Source: Hyphomicrobiaceae bacterium
GTDB lineage: Bacteria > Pseudomonadota > Alphaproteobacteria > Rhizobiales > Hyphomicrobiaceae
Assembly: GCA_021775715.1 (NCBI GenBank)
Contig: JAJFHI010000364.1
Span: 1-7,896 of the forward strand
Length of the DNA stretch: 7,896 nt
Direction of reading: 5' to 3'
Shown here piece by piece: positions 1 through 6,486 of this stretch. The notes under the pieces are model-generated. The model was given only the letters and a program-made list of their open reading frames with translations, did not search any database and was not told the DNA's origin. The translations under genes and the position numbers were made by a program. Within the stretch, counting starts at the first letter, position 1. Each line of letters starts with the position of its first letter.

Positions 1-619
<619 letters not shown>

Positions 620-655
620 GTTTTTCCCTGTACGGCAGCGCGCGGTGTTTTCGCC

Positions 656-686
656 TCTATAGCTCAAACGACACAATATGTGTCAG
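656..686 (-). promoter_or_regulatory. Candidate sigma70-type promoter of ileS
   Basis: Read on the minus strand, CTGACA (681-686, one mismatch to TTGACA) lies 19 bases before TATAGA (656-661), with the ileS ATG about 37 bases further on. The 19-base spacing is long; taking TGACAC as the -35 box gives 18. The -10 hexamer sits in GCTATAGA, the same octamer found in the candidate promoter of the TrcR-family gene at 2511-2518. Inferred by eye only. Confidence 0.35.
670..684. promoter_or_regulatory. Inverted repeat overlapping the ileS -35 box (possible operator)
   Basis: Perfect inverted repeat GACACA-ATA-TGTGTC: two 6-base arms and a 3-base A/T spacer. It overlaps four bases of the candidate -35 hexamer and lies in the promoter spacer, where a dimeric repressor would block RNA polymerase. 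The arms are short and no regulator is known for it here, so operator function is inference. Confidence 0.35.
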
Positions 687-711
687 CCGACGACTCAATC
701 TGTGTAATTGC

Positions 712-726
712 TATCCATATTGGATA
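712..726. promoter_or_regulatory. Second inverted repeat upstream of ileS
   Basis: Perfect inverted repeat TATCCA-TAT-TGGATA with the same architecture as the one at 670-684 (6-base arms, 3-base A/T spacer) but different arm sequence. The two centres (677 and 719) are 42 bases apart, close to four turns of B-DNA. It could be a protein binding site upstream of the ileS promoter, or chance in A/T-rich sequence. Confidence 0.25.
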
Positions 727-810
727 TGCTGCAACGCCTTCTAGCAATGCCCGCCCTGCCCGGCTAGAGGCGATAGGGCGCCCAACACTTCACACCAAGT
801 TCAAGAGTCG

Positions 811-840
811 CTTGGATTCCGGCCTACGCCGGAATGACGA
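811..840. repeat. Dispersed-repeat-like palindrome (single copy in window)
   Basis: ATTCCGGC (816-823) and GCCGGAAT (828-835) form a perfect 8-base inverted repeat around CTAC, flanked by TTGG before and GACGA after. The core resembles widespread intergenic elements of the ATTCC(G/C)GC...GGAAT type in Proteobacteria, such as Neisseria dRS3-like repeats with their ATTCCC/GGGAAT ends. It sits in a non-coding spacer as such elements do. I see no second copy in this window, so repeat status rests on resemblance. There is no following T-tract on either strand, so it is not a standard terminator. Confidence 0.55.
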
Positions 841-922
841 CCGTGGATGTGACGAGTTTAGAGGTCCAGTTAGGGCCTCATTGCCGCCATTTCTGAATTA
901 GTGTGAGACATCAACAAGCCCG

Positions 923-1870
923 CTAAATCGCAGGCACTTTTCCTGCCGCTACCAAGATCTTGCGTGCCTCGGCAACGTCCTTGGCCATTTGCTTGGCCAA
1001 CGCCTCGCCGCTTTCAAACGCCTCATCGACACGTATGAAGTCGATGAACTGCACTGAGATCTCTCGGCCATAAAGATCGCCATCGAAATCCAGCAGGAAC
1101 ACTTCCAAAACCGGCGCGCCGTTATCAAACGTTGGGCGTGTTCCAAGATACGCCGCCGCATCGTGAGACGCGCCGTCGTCAGTTAATACCCGCACCGCGT
1201 AAATGCCGTGGGCAAGGTCGATGCCATTGGTCAATGCAATATTTGCCGTCGGGAAACCAAGCCCGGTACCGCGCTTGGCGCCACCAATCACCGGGCCCGA
1301 AAACCGCCACCAGCGGCCGAGCAAATTCGCAGCACCAGCAACATGTCCCGCCGCCAGATTTTTGCGGATCTGGCTTGAGGAAAATACCATGTCTCCGTCG
1401 GACTGCGGTTTTACAACGGTCACGCCAAAACCAAGGCGTTTTCCCGCTTCCATCAAGGTTTCCGGCGAACCGCCACGCTTTTTGCCGAAGTGAAAATCAT
1501 AACCCACCACGATATGGCGCGCGCCAAGACCATCCACCAAAATCTGCTGGATGAACTCTTCCGCCGTTAGGTTGGCAAGGCCCGCATCAAACGCCATCAC
1601 CACCGTCACATCGAGGCCCGAACGCCCCAACAGCCTGAGTTTTTCGGGCCTCGGTGTCAGGCGGAAATGTGGTGCGTCGGGTGCAAAGAAGACCTGCGGG
1701 TGCGGTTCGAAAATCATCACACCCGATGGAGCGCCGAGATCGTTTGCGACTTCGATGGCACGGCCAAGCAGCACCTGATGACCGCGGTGCACGCCATCAA
1801 AATTGCCGATCGCAAACACGCCACCACGCGCGACAGCCGGAACGTCCACCGCACCATCAACAACCAGCAT
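923..1870 (-). CDS. ribF: Bifunctional riboflavin kinase / FAD synthetase
   Basis: Cytoplasmic enzyme that phosphorylates riboflavin to FMN and then adenylylates FMN to FAD. At 315 residues it has the usual prokaryotic RibF length and two-domain layout. The N-terminal FMN adenylyltransferase domain (about 15-185) has the nucleotidyltransferase motif GNFDGVHRGH at 22-31, VVGYDFHFG at 121-129 and SSSQIR at 164-169. The C-terminal flavokinase domain (about 186-310) has GTGLGFPTANI at 201-211 with the PTAN motif at 207-210, GTRPTF at 243-248, and LEVFLLDFDGDLYG at 255-268, in which E256 matches the family's catalytic glutamate. AGGA lies nine bases before the ATG. It follows the hydratase gene by 33 bases on the same strand, so the two are probably cotranscribed; ileS is next downstream. 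All key motifs look intact. Confidence 0.96.
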   Translation of the reverse strand: MLVVDGAVDVPAVARGGVFAIGNFDGVHRGHQVLLGRAIEVANDLGAPSGVMIFEPHPQVFFAPDAPHFRLTPRPEKLRLLGRSGLDVTVVMAFDAGLANLTAEEFIQQILVDGLGARHIVVGYDFHFGKKRGGSPETLMEAGKRLGFGVTVVKPQSDGDMVFSSSQIRKNLAAGHVAGAANLLGRWWRFSGPVIGGAKRGTGLGFPTANIALTNGIDLAHGIYAVRVLTDDGASHDAAAYLGTRPTFDNGAPVLEVFLLDFDGDLYGREISVQFIDFIRVDEAFESGEALAKQMAKDVAEARKILVAAGKVPAI

Positions 1871-1903
1871 TGGCTACGTTCCTGTTCGCTGTCGAAATTG
1901 GGA

Positions 1904-2347
1904 CTAACCCTTGTCCGGACGCGCTGGCACCATCAAGACGGCTTCACCTTCGAGCACGACTTTGTCGTCGACCTTGCAGGTGCATTCAAAGCGTGCACGC
2001 TTCTTGCCTTCGACCAACTCCACCACCCGCACTTTGGCCGTCACGTCTGCCCCAATCTTGACCGGCCCCTTAAAATTCAACGTCTGCGAGATGTAAATCG
2101 CACCAGGACCCGGCATTTTCATACCAAACACAGCCGAGATGAAACCAGCCGTCAAAATGCCGTGCGCGATTCGTTCCTTGAAGAATGAGCCCGCGGCATA
2201 TTTTGCATCAATATGAACCGGGTTCTTATCGCCGGAAATCTCTGCAAACGCCATGATATCGGCTATCGAGACGGTTTTCGTCAGCGACGCTTCCATACCA
2301 AGTTGGAGATCTTCAAAATAATATGGTCCATCACCGTCCGGCTTCAT
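1904..2347 (-). CDS. MaoC-family (R)-specific enoyl-CoA hydratase
   Basis: Hot-dog-fold hydratase of the PhaJ/MaoC type, expected to hydrate trans-2-enoyl-CoA to (R)-3-hydroxyacyl-CoA, linking beta-oxidation to polyhydroxyalkanoate synthesis or related acyl chemistry. The protein (147 residues from the chosen start) begins with YYFEDLQLGM, followed by the hydratase-2 motif FAEISGDKNPVHIDAKYA, whose D40 and H45 correspond to the catalytic Asp and His of PhaJ, then ERIAHGILTAG and a TLNFKGPVKIGADV strand typical of the fold. I chose the ATG at 2345-2347 because AAGGGA lies eight bases upstream; an in-frame ATG at 2374 would add nine residues (MGGFKGKHN) but has no visible ribosome binding site. 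It is the first gene of the minus-strand group, 33 bases ahead of ribF. Substrate chain length cannot be read from the sequence. Confidence 0.88.
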   Translation of the reverse strand: MKPDGDGPYYFEDLQLGMEASLTKTVSIADIMAFAEISGDKNPVHIDAKYAAGSFFKERIAHGILTAGFISAVFGMKMPGPGAIYISQTLNFKGPVKIGADVTAKVRVVELVEGKKRARFECTCKVDDKVVLEGEAVLMVPARPDKG

Positions 2348-2355
2348 GTTGTGTT

Positions 2356-2361
2356 TCCCTT
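2356..2361 (-). promoter_or_regulatory. Ribosome binding site that decides the hydratase start
   Basis: On the minus strand AAGGGA lies eight bases before the ATG at 2347. The upstream in-frame ATG at 2374 has no purine-rich tract at suitable distance, so the shorter protein is favoured. Confidence 0.5.
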
Positions 2362-2488
2362 TAAAACCGCCCATCGCAGACCGGTAAATGTTAGCTTTTT
2401 CCGCGCCGGACCCTACAAGTCTGAGGGTTCCTCCGCAATATCCCCTTCTGGATTATTAGTCTTAGCCCCTCCAGACACCGGCTCGCGG

Positions 2489-2518
2489 TTGCGCGAGGTC
2501 CTGTGATCGGGCTATAGA
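2489..2518 (+). promoter_or_regulatory. Candidate promoter of the TrcR-family gene
   Basis: TTGCGC (2489-2494) and TATAGA (2513-2518) are separated by 18 bases and lie about 70 bases before the start codon, in the spacer between divergent genes. The -10 sits in GCTATAGA, as in the candidate ileS promoter. Agreement with the consensus is partial; no transcript evidence. Confidence 0.35.
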
Positions 2519-2586
2519 AAAGTCTTTCCTATCATTTTTCTTGAGGATTTTGCTTTTGGGGCCGCCCCGGGAGCTGGAGAAACCCT

Positions 2587-3390
2587 ATGAGCGATCAACT
2601 ACCGCTGATGCCAAAAGCGACCGCCGTCTGGCTGGTCGATAACACCGCGCTGACCTTCGATCAGATTGCAGCCTTCTGTGGTCTGCATGTTCTCGAAGTC
2701 AAAGGCATTGCGGACGGCGATGTTGCAGCCGGCATTAAAGGCCTCGACCCAATTTCGTCGGGCCAGCTATCGCGCGACGAGATCGCCACGTCCGAAGCCG
2801 ACGCGAACCACAAGCTGGTGCTCCTCAAATCCAAAGTGGAACTGCCTGAAATGGCGAAAAAGCGCAAAGCCCGGTACACGCCCACATCGCGGCGCCACGA
2901 ACGGCCGAACGCAATCTACTGGCTGCTGCGCAATCATCCTGAACTCAAAGATGCGCAGATCATCCGTCTAACCGGCACGACCAAGCCAACATTGCAACAG
3001 ATCCGTGACCGGACACACTGGAACTCGGCAGCCCTCGTCGCGCAGGATCCTGTGGCACTTGGTCTTAGCTCGCAAATCGACCTCGACACGGAAGTGAAAA
3101 AAGCCGCCAAACGTCTTGAGCGCGAGAACAAGAACAACCCTGATGCCGTAACGGAAGAAGGCGGCACACTGTTGCCGACAGCCGAGACCACAACCAGCGG
3201 GCACCCGGAAGTTGCTGAAATCTTGCAACCAAAAACGACCGAAGAGATGCCTGTTGTACGCGAGAAAACCGAAGCTGAAGAAGACGCCCGCATCTTCGCC
3301 AAGCTGAAGGAACTTTCGAGCGGTGACGACGACGGCGCTGGCGATGAAGCTGCTGCGACCGAGGCGCCAAAGGTTGACGACGCCAGCTAA
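2587..3390 (+). CDS. DUF1013 / TrcR-family cell-cycle transcriptional regulator with acidic C-terminal tail
   Basis: Matches the alphaproteobacterial DUF1013 family, annotated as cell-cycle transcriptional regulator TrcR; the assignment is from recognised sequence such as KATAVWLVDNTALTFDQIA and RYTPTSRRHERPNAIYWLLR. Two helix-turn-helix-like segments are visible: about residues 17-45 (LTFDQIAAFCGLHVLEVKGI) and about 108-146 (AIYWLLRNHPELKDAQIIRL then GTTKPTLQQIRDRTHWN). A basic stretch, KKRKARYTPTSRR at 91-103, joins them. Residues 165-182 look like a charged helix. From about 183 to 267 the protein is low-complexity, rich in Glu, Asp, Thr and Ala, with one helix-prone island EEDARIFAKLKELS at 231-244. 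This tail seems long for the family. GGAG lies seven bases before the ATG. The gene has its own candidate promoter and a strong terminator, so it is probably monocistronic. Target genes cannot be inferred from the sequence. Confidence 0.85.
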   Translation: MSDQLPLMPKATAVWLVDNTALTFDQIAAFCGLHVLEVKGIADGDVAAGIKGLDPISSGQLSRDEIATSEADANHKLVLLKSKVELPEMAKKRKARYTPTSRRHERPNAIYWLLRNHPELKDAQIIRLTGTTKPTLQQIRDRTHWNSAALVAQDPVALGLSSQIDLDTEVKKAAKRLERENKNNPDAVTEEGGTLLPTAETTTSGHPEVAEILQPKTTEEMPVVREKTEAEEDARIFAKLKELSSGDDDGAGDEAAATEAPKVDDAS

Positions 3391-3423
3391 GACTTTGCGA
3401 CGCAATTCGTTGAAGATTGAATC

Positions 3424-3456
3424 GGTCGGTGAAGCAATTCACCGGCCTTTTTTTTT
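3424..3456 (+). terminator. Intrinsic terminator after the TrcR-family gene
   Basis: A ten-pair stem GGTCGGTGAA (3424-3433) with TTCACCGGCC (3438-3447), one G-U wobble, closed by a GCAA (GNRA) tetraloop and followed by nine Ts (3448-3456). It starts 34 bases after the stop codon. This is a textbook rho-independent terminator, active on the plus strand. Confidence 0.92.
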
Positions 3457-3573
3457 GATCAGGCTTGCAAGCCGGTACAAGACACGACCGCCATTCATAG
3501 TTAATATGCTCACCCGTACTGCTAATTTGAATTGTCTATAAAAAAAACGGATCCGGTGTATTTCAAAACCGGC

Positions 3574-3580
3574 GGAGGAG
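3574..3580 (+). promoter_or_regulatory. Near-perfect Shine-Dalgarno site of the methyltransferase gene
   Basis: GGAGGAG ends six bases before the ATG at 3587, the strongest ribosome binding site in the window. It fixes the start and suggests efficient translation. Confidence 0.7.
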
Positions 3581-3586
3581 CGAACA

Positions 3587-4408
3587 ATGACCGAACCAGC
3601 CGATGCGCCTGACTATGTTGCCATCAAAGCCAAACAAAACGCGGCCTGGGGATCGGGCGATTATGCAAAAGTCGGCTCGACCATTCAGATCACCGGTGAA
3701 GACCTCGCCGAAGCCATGGATCTTCGCCCAGGTTCGAACGTGCTTGATGTCGCCGCTGGCAATGGTAACGCAACACTTGCTTTTGCGCGGCGTTGGTCAA
3801 ACGTCACATCGACCGACTATGTCGACACACTGCTCAACCGTGGGAAAGCTCGTGCTGACGCCGAAGGCCACGCAATCAAGTTTCAGATCGCCGACGCAGA
3901 AAAGCTGCCGTTTTCGGACGGCGAATTCGACGCGGTCGTTTCCACGTTCGGGGTCATGTTCGCACCAAACCAATCACAGGCGGCTGCCGAACTTCTCCGC
4001 GTCTGCCGTAGTGGTGGCAAAATCGGTCTGGCCAACTGGACGCCACCAAGTTTTATCGGCGCACTTTTCAAGACACTGGGAAAGCATGTCCCACCACCAG
4101 CCGGTGTTAGTTCACCAGCGTTGTGGGGAACGCAAGATTGGCTTGATACGACATTCGGTAAGGGTGCGAGCACCATCGACATTAAACCGAAAGAGTTCAT
4201 TTTCCGCTATCTCGCACCAGAGCACTTTGTCGAAATTTTTCGCACCTACTATGGCCCGGTTCACAAGGCATTTCTCAGTCTGGACAACGACAGCCAACAA
4301 GCGCTCAAAAAAGATATCCTGGACCTCATAGGGAATAAAAACACAGCGACCGACGGCTCGATGCGCCTGCCGTCGGAGTATGCAGAGGTCATTATTACGA
4401 AAGCCTGA
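3587..4408 (+). CDS. Class I SAM-dependent methyltransferase (UbiE-like), substrate unknown
   Basis: Rossmann-fold methyltransferase of 273 residues that should transfer a methyl group from S-adenosylmethionine. Motif I, VLDVAAGNG, is at 52-60; the acidic residue after strand 2 is D77 in TSTDYVD; IADAEKLPFSDGEFD at 101-115 holds the adenine-contacting acidic site and the UbiE-like LPF signature; VVSTFGVMFAPN at 117-128 is motif II; and LLRVCRSGGKIGLANW at 136-151 is motif III. The C-terminal third (about 155-273) would form the substrate lid and has no recognisable motif. No signal peptide or membrane segment is seen, so it is cytoplasmic. It is preceded by the terminator of the TrcR-family gene and followed by a 130-base spacer, so it looks transcribed alone. 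UbiE-like signatures do not prove a quinone substrate; small metabolites are equally possible. Confidence 0.87.
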   Translation: MTEPADAPDYVAIKAKQNAAWGSGDYAKVGSTIQITGEDLAEAMDLRPGSNVLDVAAGNGNATLAFARRWSNVTSTDYVDTLLNRGKARADAEGHAIKFQIADAEKLPFSDGEFDAVVSTFGVMFAPNQSQAAAELLRVCRSGGKIGLANWTPPSFIGALFKTLGKHVPPPAGVSSPALWGTQDWLDTTFGKGASTIDIKPKEFIFRYLAPEHFVEIFRTYYGPVHKAFLSLDNDSQQALKKDILDLIGNKNTATDGSMRLPSEYAEVIITKA

Positions 4409-4538
4409 CCCGGCTTATTTGTCAGAAATCGCGGCACACACTTCCGGGGTTAAAAAAGGCTGACGCGAAATAGAGCTACCTTGTGCGTTTAAAATTGGCG
4501 CGCCGCGCTTCGCCTGAAGCTTTGATTTTGAGGACAAT

Positions 4539-6191
4539 ATGCTTCGTAACCATTCTGGTACTTTCACAATGACATTTGTGCTCGTCGCGTGGATGGCGCT
4601 CCTCGGGACCAATACGGCAAACGCACAACGGGCTGATGCCGCATCTCAACTGGAATCGTCTGTCATCGCCTTGTCGACGGAGGCCGGGCAGCGCATTGGC
4701 CCCTATCGCATCGCAGCCCCTCAATTCATAACGCGCTTTTACAAAGCTCGTGACTATCGCCCCGCCTGGGTAAACGGCGAGAACATTCTCGCATTAACTG
4801 CCGCGATTGCCGAGGCTCCTTTAGACGGCCTGCTTGTGAGAGACTTTCATCCCGAAGCCATTGGGCTTTCAGATCGCGAAGCAAATGTTGTGCTCACACC
4901 AGCCGAACGCGACATTGTTCTGACCGATGCGTTCGTTCGCCTCCTGTATCAACTGCACTACGGAAAGGTGAGCCCGCAGCGCCTCGACAAGGATTGGAAC
5001 CTCCGTCGAAAAAATACGAAACAGAGTGCGGACGTACTGATTTCCGAGGCGCTTGATAACGGGCAGGTGGCCGCCTTAGTTGCCCGTGCGAGGCCGCAGG
5101 GTTTTCGTTACAAGCTCATGCGCAATGTCCTCAGCGTATATCGTGGTTATGCGCAACGTGGTGGCTGGCCAACCCTCGCCGACGGCCCCGTGCTCAAGCC
5201 CGGTGCACAGGACCCACGCATTCCCATTCTCCGCCAGCGGCTGACCATTACGGGAGTGCTGACAAGCTCTGCTATCGGCGCTGAAGATATCTACGACGCC
5301 CCGCTGTTAGAGGCTTTGAAAGCGTTTCAGTTGCAACATGGGCTCGATGTTGATGGCGTCCTCGGGCCAGCAAGCATCCGCGCCTTGAACGTCTCTGCAA
5401 GCGATCGGGTGGAACAGATCCGCGTCAACATGGAGCGCGCGCGTTGGTTCTCGGAGCCTCTGAAAGACCTGCGCGATCTCGTCATCGTTAACACGGCAGG
5501 CTTTTATTTACTGACGATTTTAGATGGTGAGTTTGTCTGGTGGACAAATGTCATCACAGGAAAGCCGTATCACAAGACACCGCAGTTCATCGACAGCATC
5601 AAATACGTGGAATTCAATCCGACGTGGACCATCCCGGGCGGAATTCTGCGTAACGAGATCTTGCCCAAACTGAAGGCAAACGCGAATTACCTTGTTGAAA
5701 AAGGTTATGACCTGATCAATTCCAATGGTCAGAAAGTGAATTCCACCAGCATAGACTGGAATACTGTGTCGGCTCGCAGCTTCCCGTATCGCGTCGTGCA
5801 ACCGCCTGGTCCGAAGAATTCACTCGGGCTTGTGAAGTTCATGTTCCCCAACAAACACAACGTCTATTTGCATGACACGCCAAACCGCACCTTGTTCTCT
5901 AAAACCGGGCGCGCCTTCAGTCATGGCTGTGTTCGCGTGAAAGACCCTATGAAGTTTGCCGAAGTTTTGCTGAACAATCGCAACGGCGTCACCCGGTCGA
6001 AAATCGATAGCATTGTCGGGAGCCAGAAACTGACCCGCGTCAAACTCTCGAAACCCATTAAGGTCGCTATTCTCTATTGGACCGTCGATCCCGTCTGGGA
6101 GGGCGGCATCCGTTTTTATGAGGACGTCTACAAGCGCGACGGCAAAATTCTGAAAGCGCTCAACGCCAAGTTTCGACCAACGCCCGATTAG
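4539..6191 (+). CDS. Secreted L,D-transpeptidase of the YcbB/LdtD type
   Basis: Periplasmic enzyme expected to form 3-3 (meso-DAP to meso-DAP) cross-links in peptidoglycan, a penicillin-insensitive route. The 550-residue protein opens with a signal peptide (hydrophobic core about 11-23, likely cut after ANA at 27-29). Next come a YcbB-type scaffold region (about 55-210, with FYKARDYRPAWV and LLYQLHYGKVSP), a peptidoglycan-binding domain (about 225-285, with LKAFQLQHGLDVDGVLGPAS) and the YkuD catalytic domain (about 310-490). The catalytic motif is SHGCVRV at 461-467 with nucleophile C464; H445 in YLHDTP gives the H-X16-SHGC spacing of the family. Length and order match E. coli YcbB. The ATG at 4539 has GAGGA four bases upstream and supplies the basic n-region of the signal peptide; M11 has neither. 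No cell-wall gene adjoins it, so its partner enzymes cannot be inferred from context. Confidence 0.93.
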   Translation: MLRNHSGTFTMTFVLVAWMALLGTNTANAQRADAASQLESSVIALSTEAGQRIGPYRIAAPQFITRFYKARDYRPAWVNGENILALTAAIAEAPLDGLLVRDFHPEAIGLSDREANVVLTPAERDIVLTDAFVRLLYQLHYGKVSPQRLDKDWNLRRKNTKQSADVLISEALDNGQVAALVARARPQGFRYKLMRNVLSVYRGYAQRGGWPTLADGPVLKPGAQDPRIPILRQRLTITGVLTSSAIGAEDIYDAPLLEALKAFQLQHGLDVDGVLGPASIRALNVSASDRVEQIRVNMERARWFSEPLKDLRDLVIVNTAGFYLLTILDGEFVWWTNVITGKPYHKTPQFIDSIKYVEFNPTWTIPGGILRNEILPKLKANANYLVEKGYDLINSNGQKVNSTSIDWNTVSARSFPYRVVQPPGPKNSLGLVKFMFPNKHNVYLHDTPNRTLFSKTGRAFSHGCVRVKDPMKFAEVLLNNRNGVTRSKIDSIVGSQKLTRVKLSKPIKVAILYWTVDPVWEGGIRFYEDVYKRDGKILKALNAKFRPTPD

Positions 6192-6486
6192 GTGATTTTG
6201 TTCATTTCGCTATTTGCGAGTTGAAGCCATCCAACACAAAACTGCACACGACCGCGCTCAGTTCTGCAAAACAGAGAAAGCCGACATGGCTGCTTGGACT
6301 AAGCTAAGCACGATAATGCCTGCTTCGTTCAACAGCAGATACTCGCCAGGTATCGGTAACGCTCGCTTTTTTCACGGAACGAAATTGCACGCCTTGAGTC
6401 AGGCGCATTCAAAATCGGTGATATCTATTCTTGACCCGCAGCAAAGGCAATTTTTCACACACGAGAGCCAACCAAACAACTCTACT
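6192..6486. other. Gene-free convergent spacer
   Basis: This 295-base stretch lies between the 3' ends of the L,D-transpeptidase gene (plus strand) and the ABC ATPase gene (minus strand). I see no credible gene, tRNA, or T-tract terminator in it on either strand. A plus-strand open frame (6214-6498) is rejected as coding. A weak hairpin, CGCCT/AGGCG at 6390-6405, is not followed by a T-run. Confidence 0.6.

Larger units (their letters stand above)
620..922. other. Gene-free spacer between ribF and ileS
   Basis: This 303-base spacer has no credible gene on either strand; open frames crossing it are antisense to ileS and lack family resemblance. From the ileS side it contains an AGGGA ribosome binding site (625-629), a candidate promoter (656-686) with an overlapping inverted repeat, a second inverted repeat (712-726), and a repeat-like palindrome (816-835). 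No T-tract intrinsic terminator for ribF is visible, so some readthrough into ileS is possible. Confidence 0.75.

Noticed and set aside
861..879. Seven-pair hairpin GAGGTCC/GGGCCTC downstream of ribF
   Set aside because: On the ribF strand it has a C-A mismatch and no T-tract, so it does not qualify as a ribF terminator.
1667..2188. Plus-strand open frame of 173 codons across the ribF start and the hydratase gene
   Set aside because: It is antisense to two clearly identified genes, and its translation is rich in His, Arg and Thr with no family resemblance.
4507..4520. Small hairpin GCTTC-GCCT-GAAGC just before the L,D-transpeptidase start
   Set aside because: Only five pairs, no T-run, and no sign of a riboswitch or attenuator; probably chance.
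6390..6405. CGCCT/AGGCG hairpin in the convergent spacer
   Set aside because: Five-pair stem without a T-run on either side; too weak to call as a terminator.
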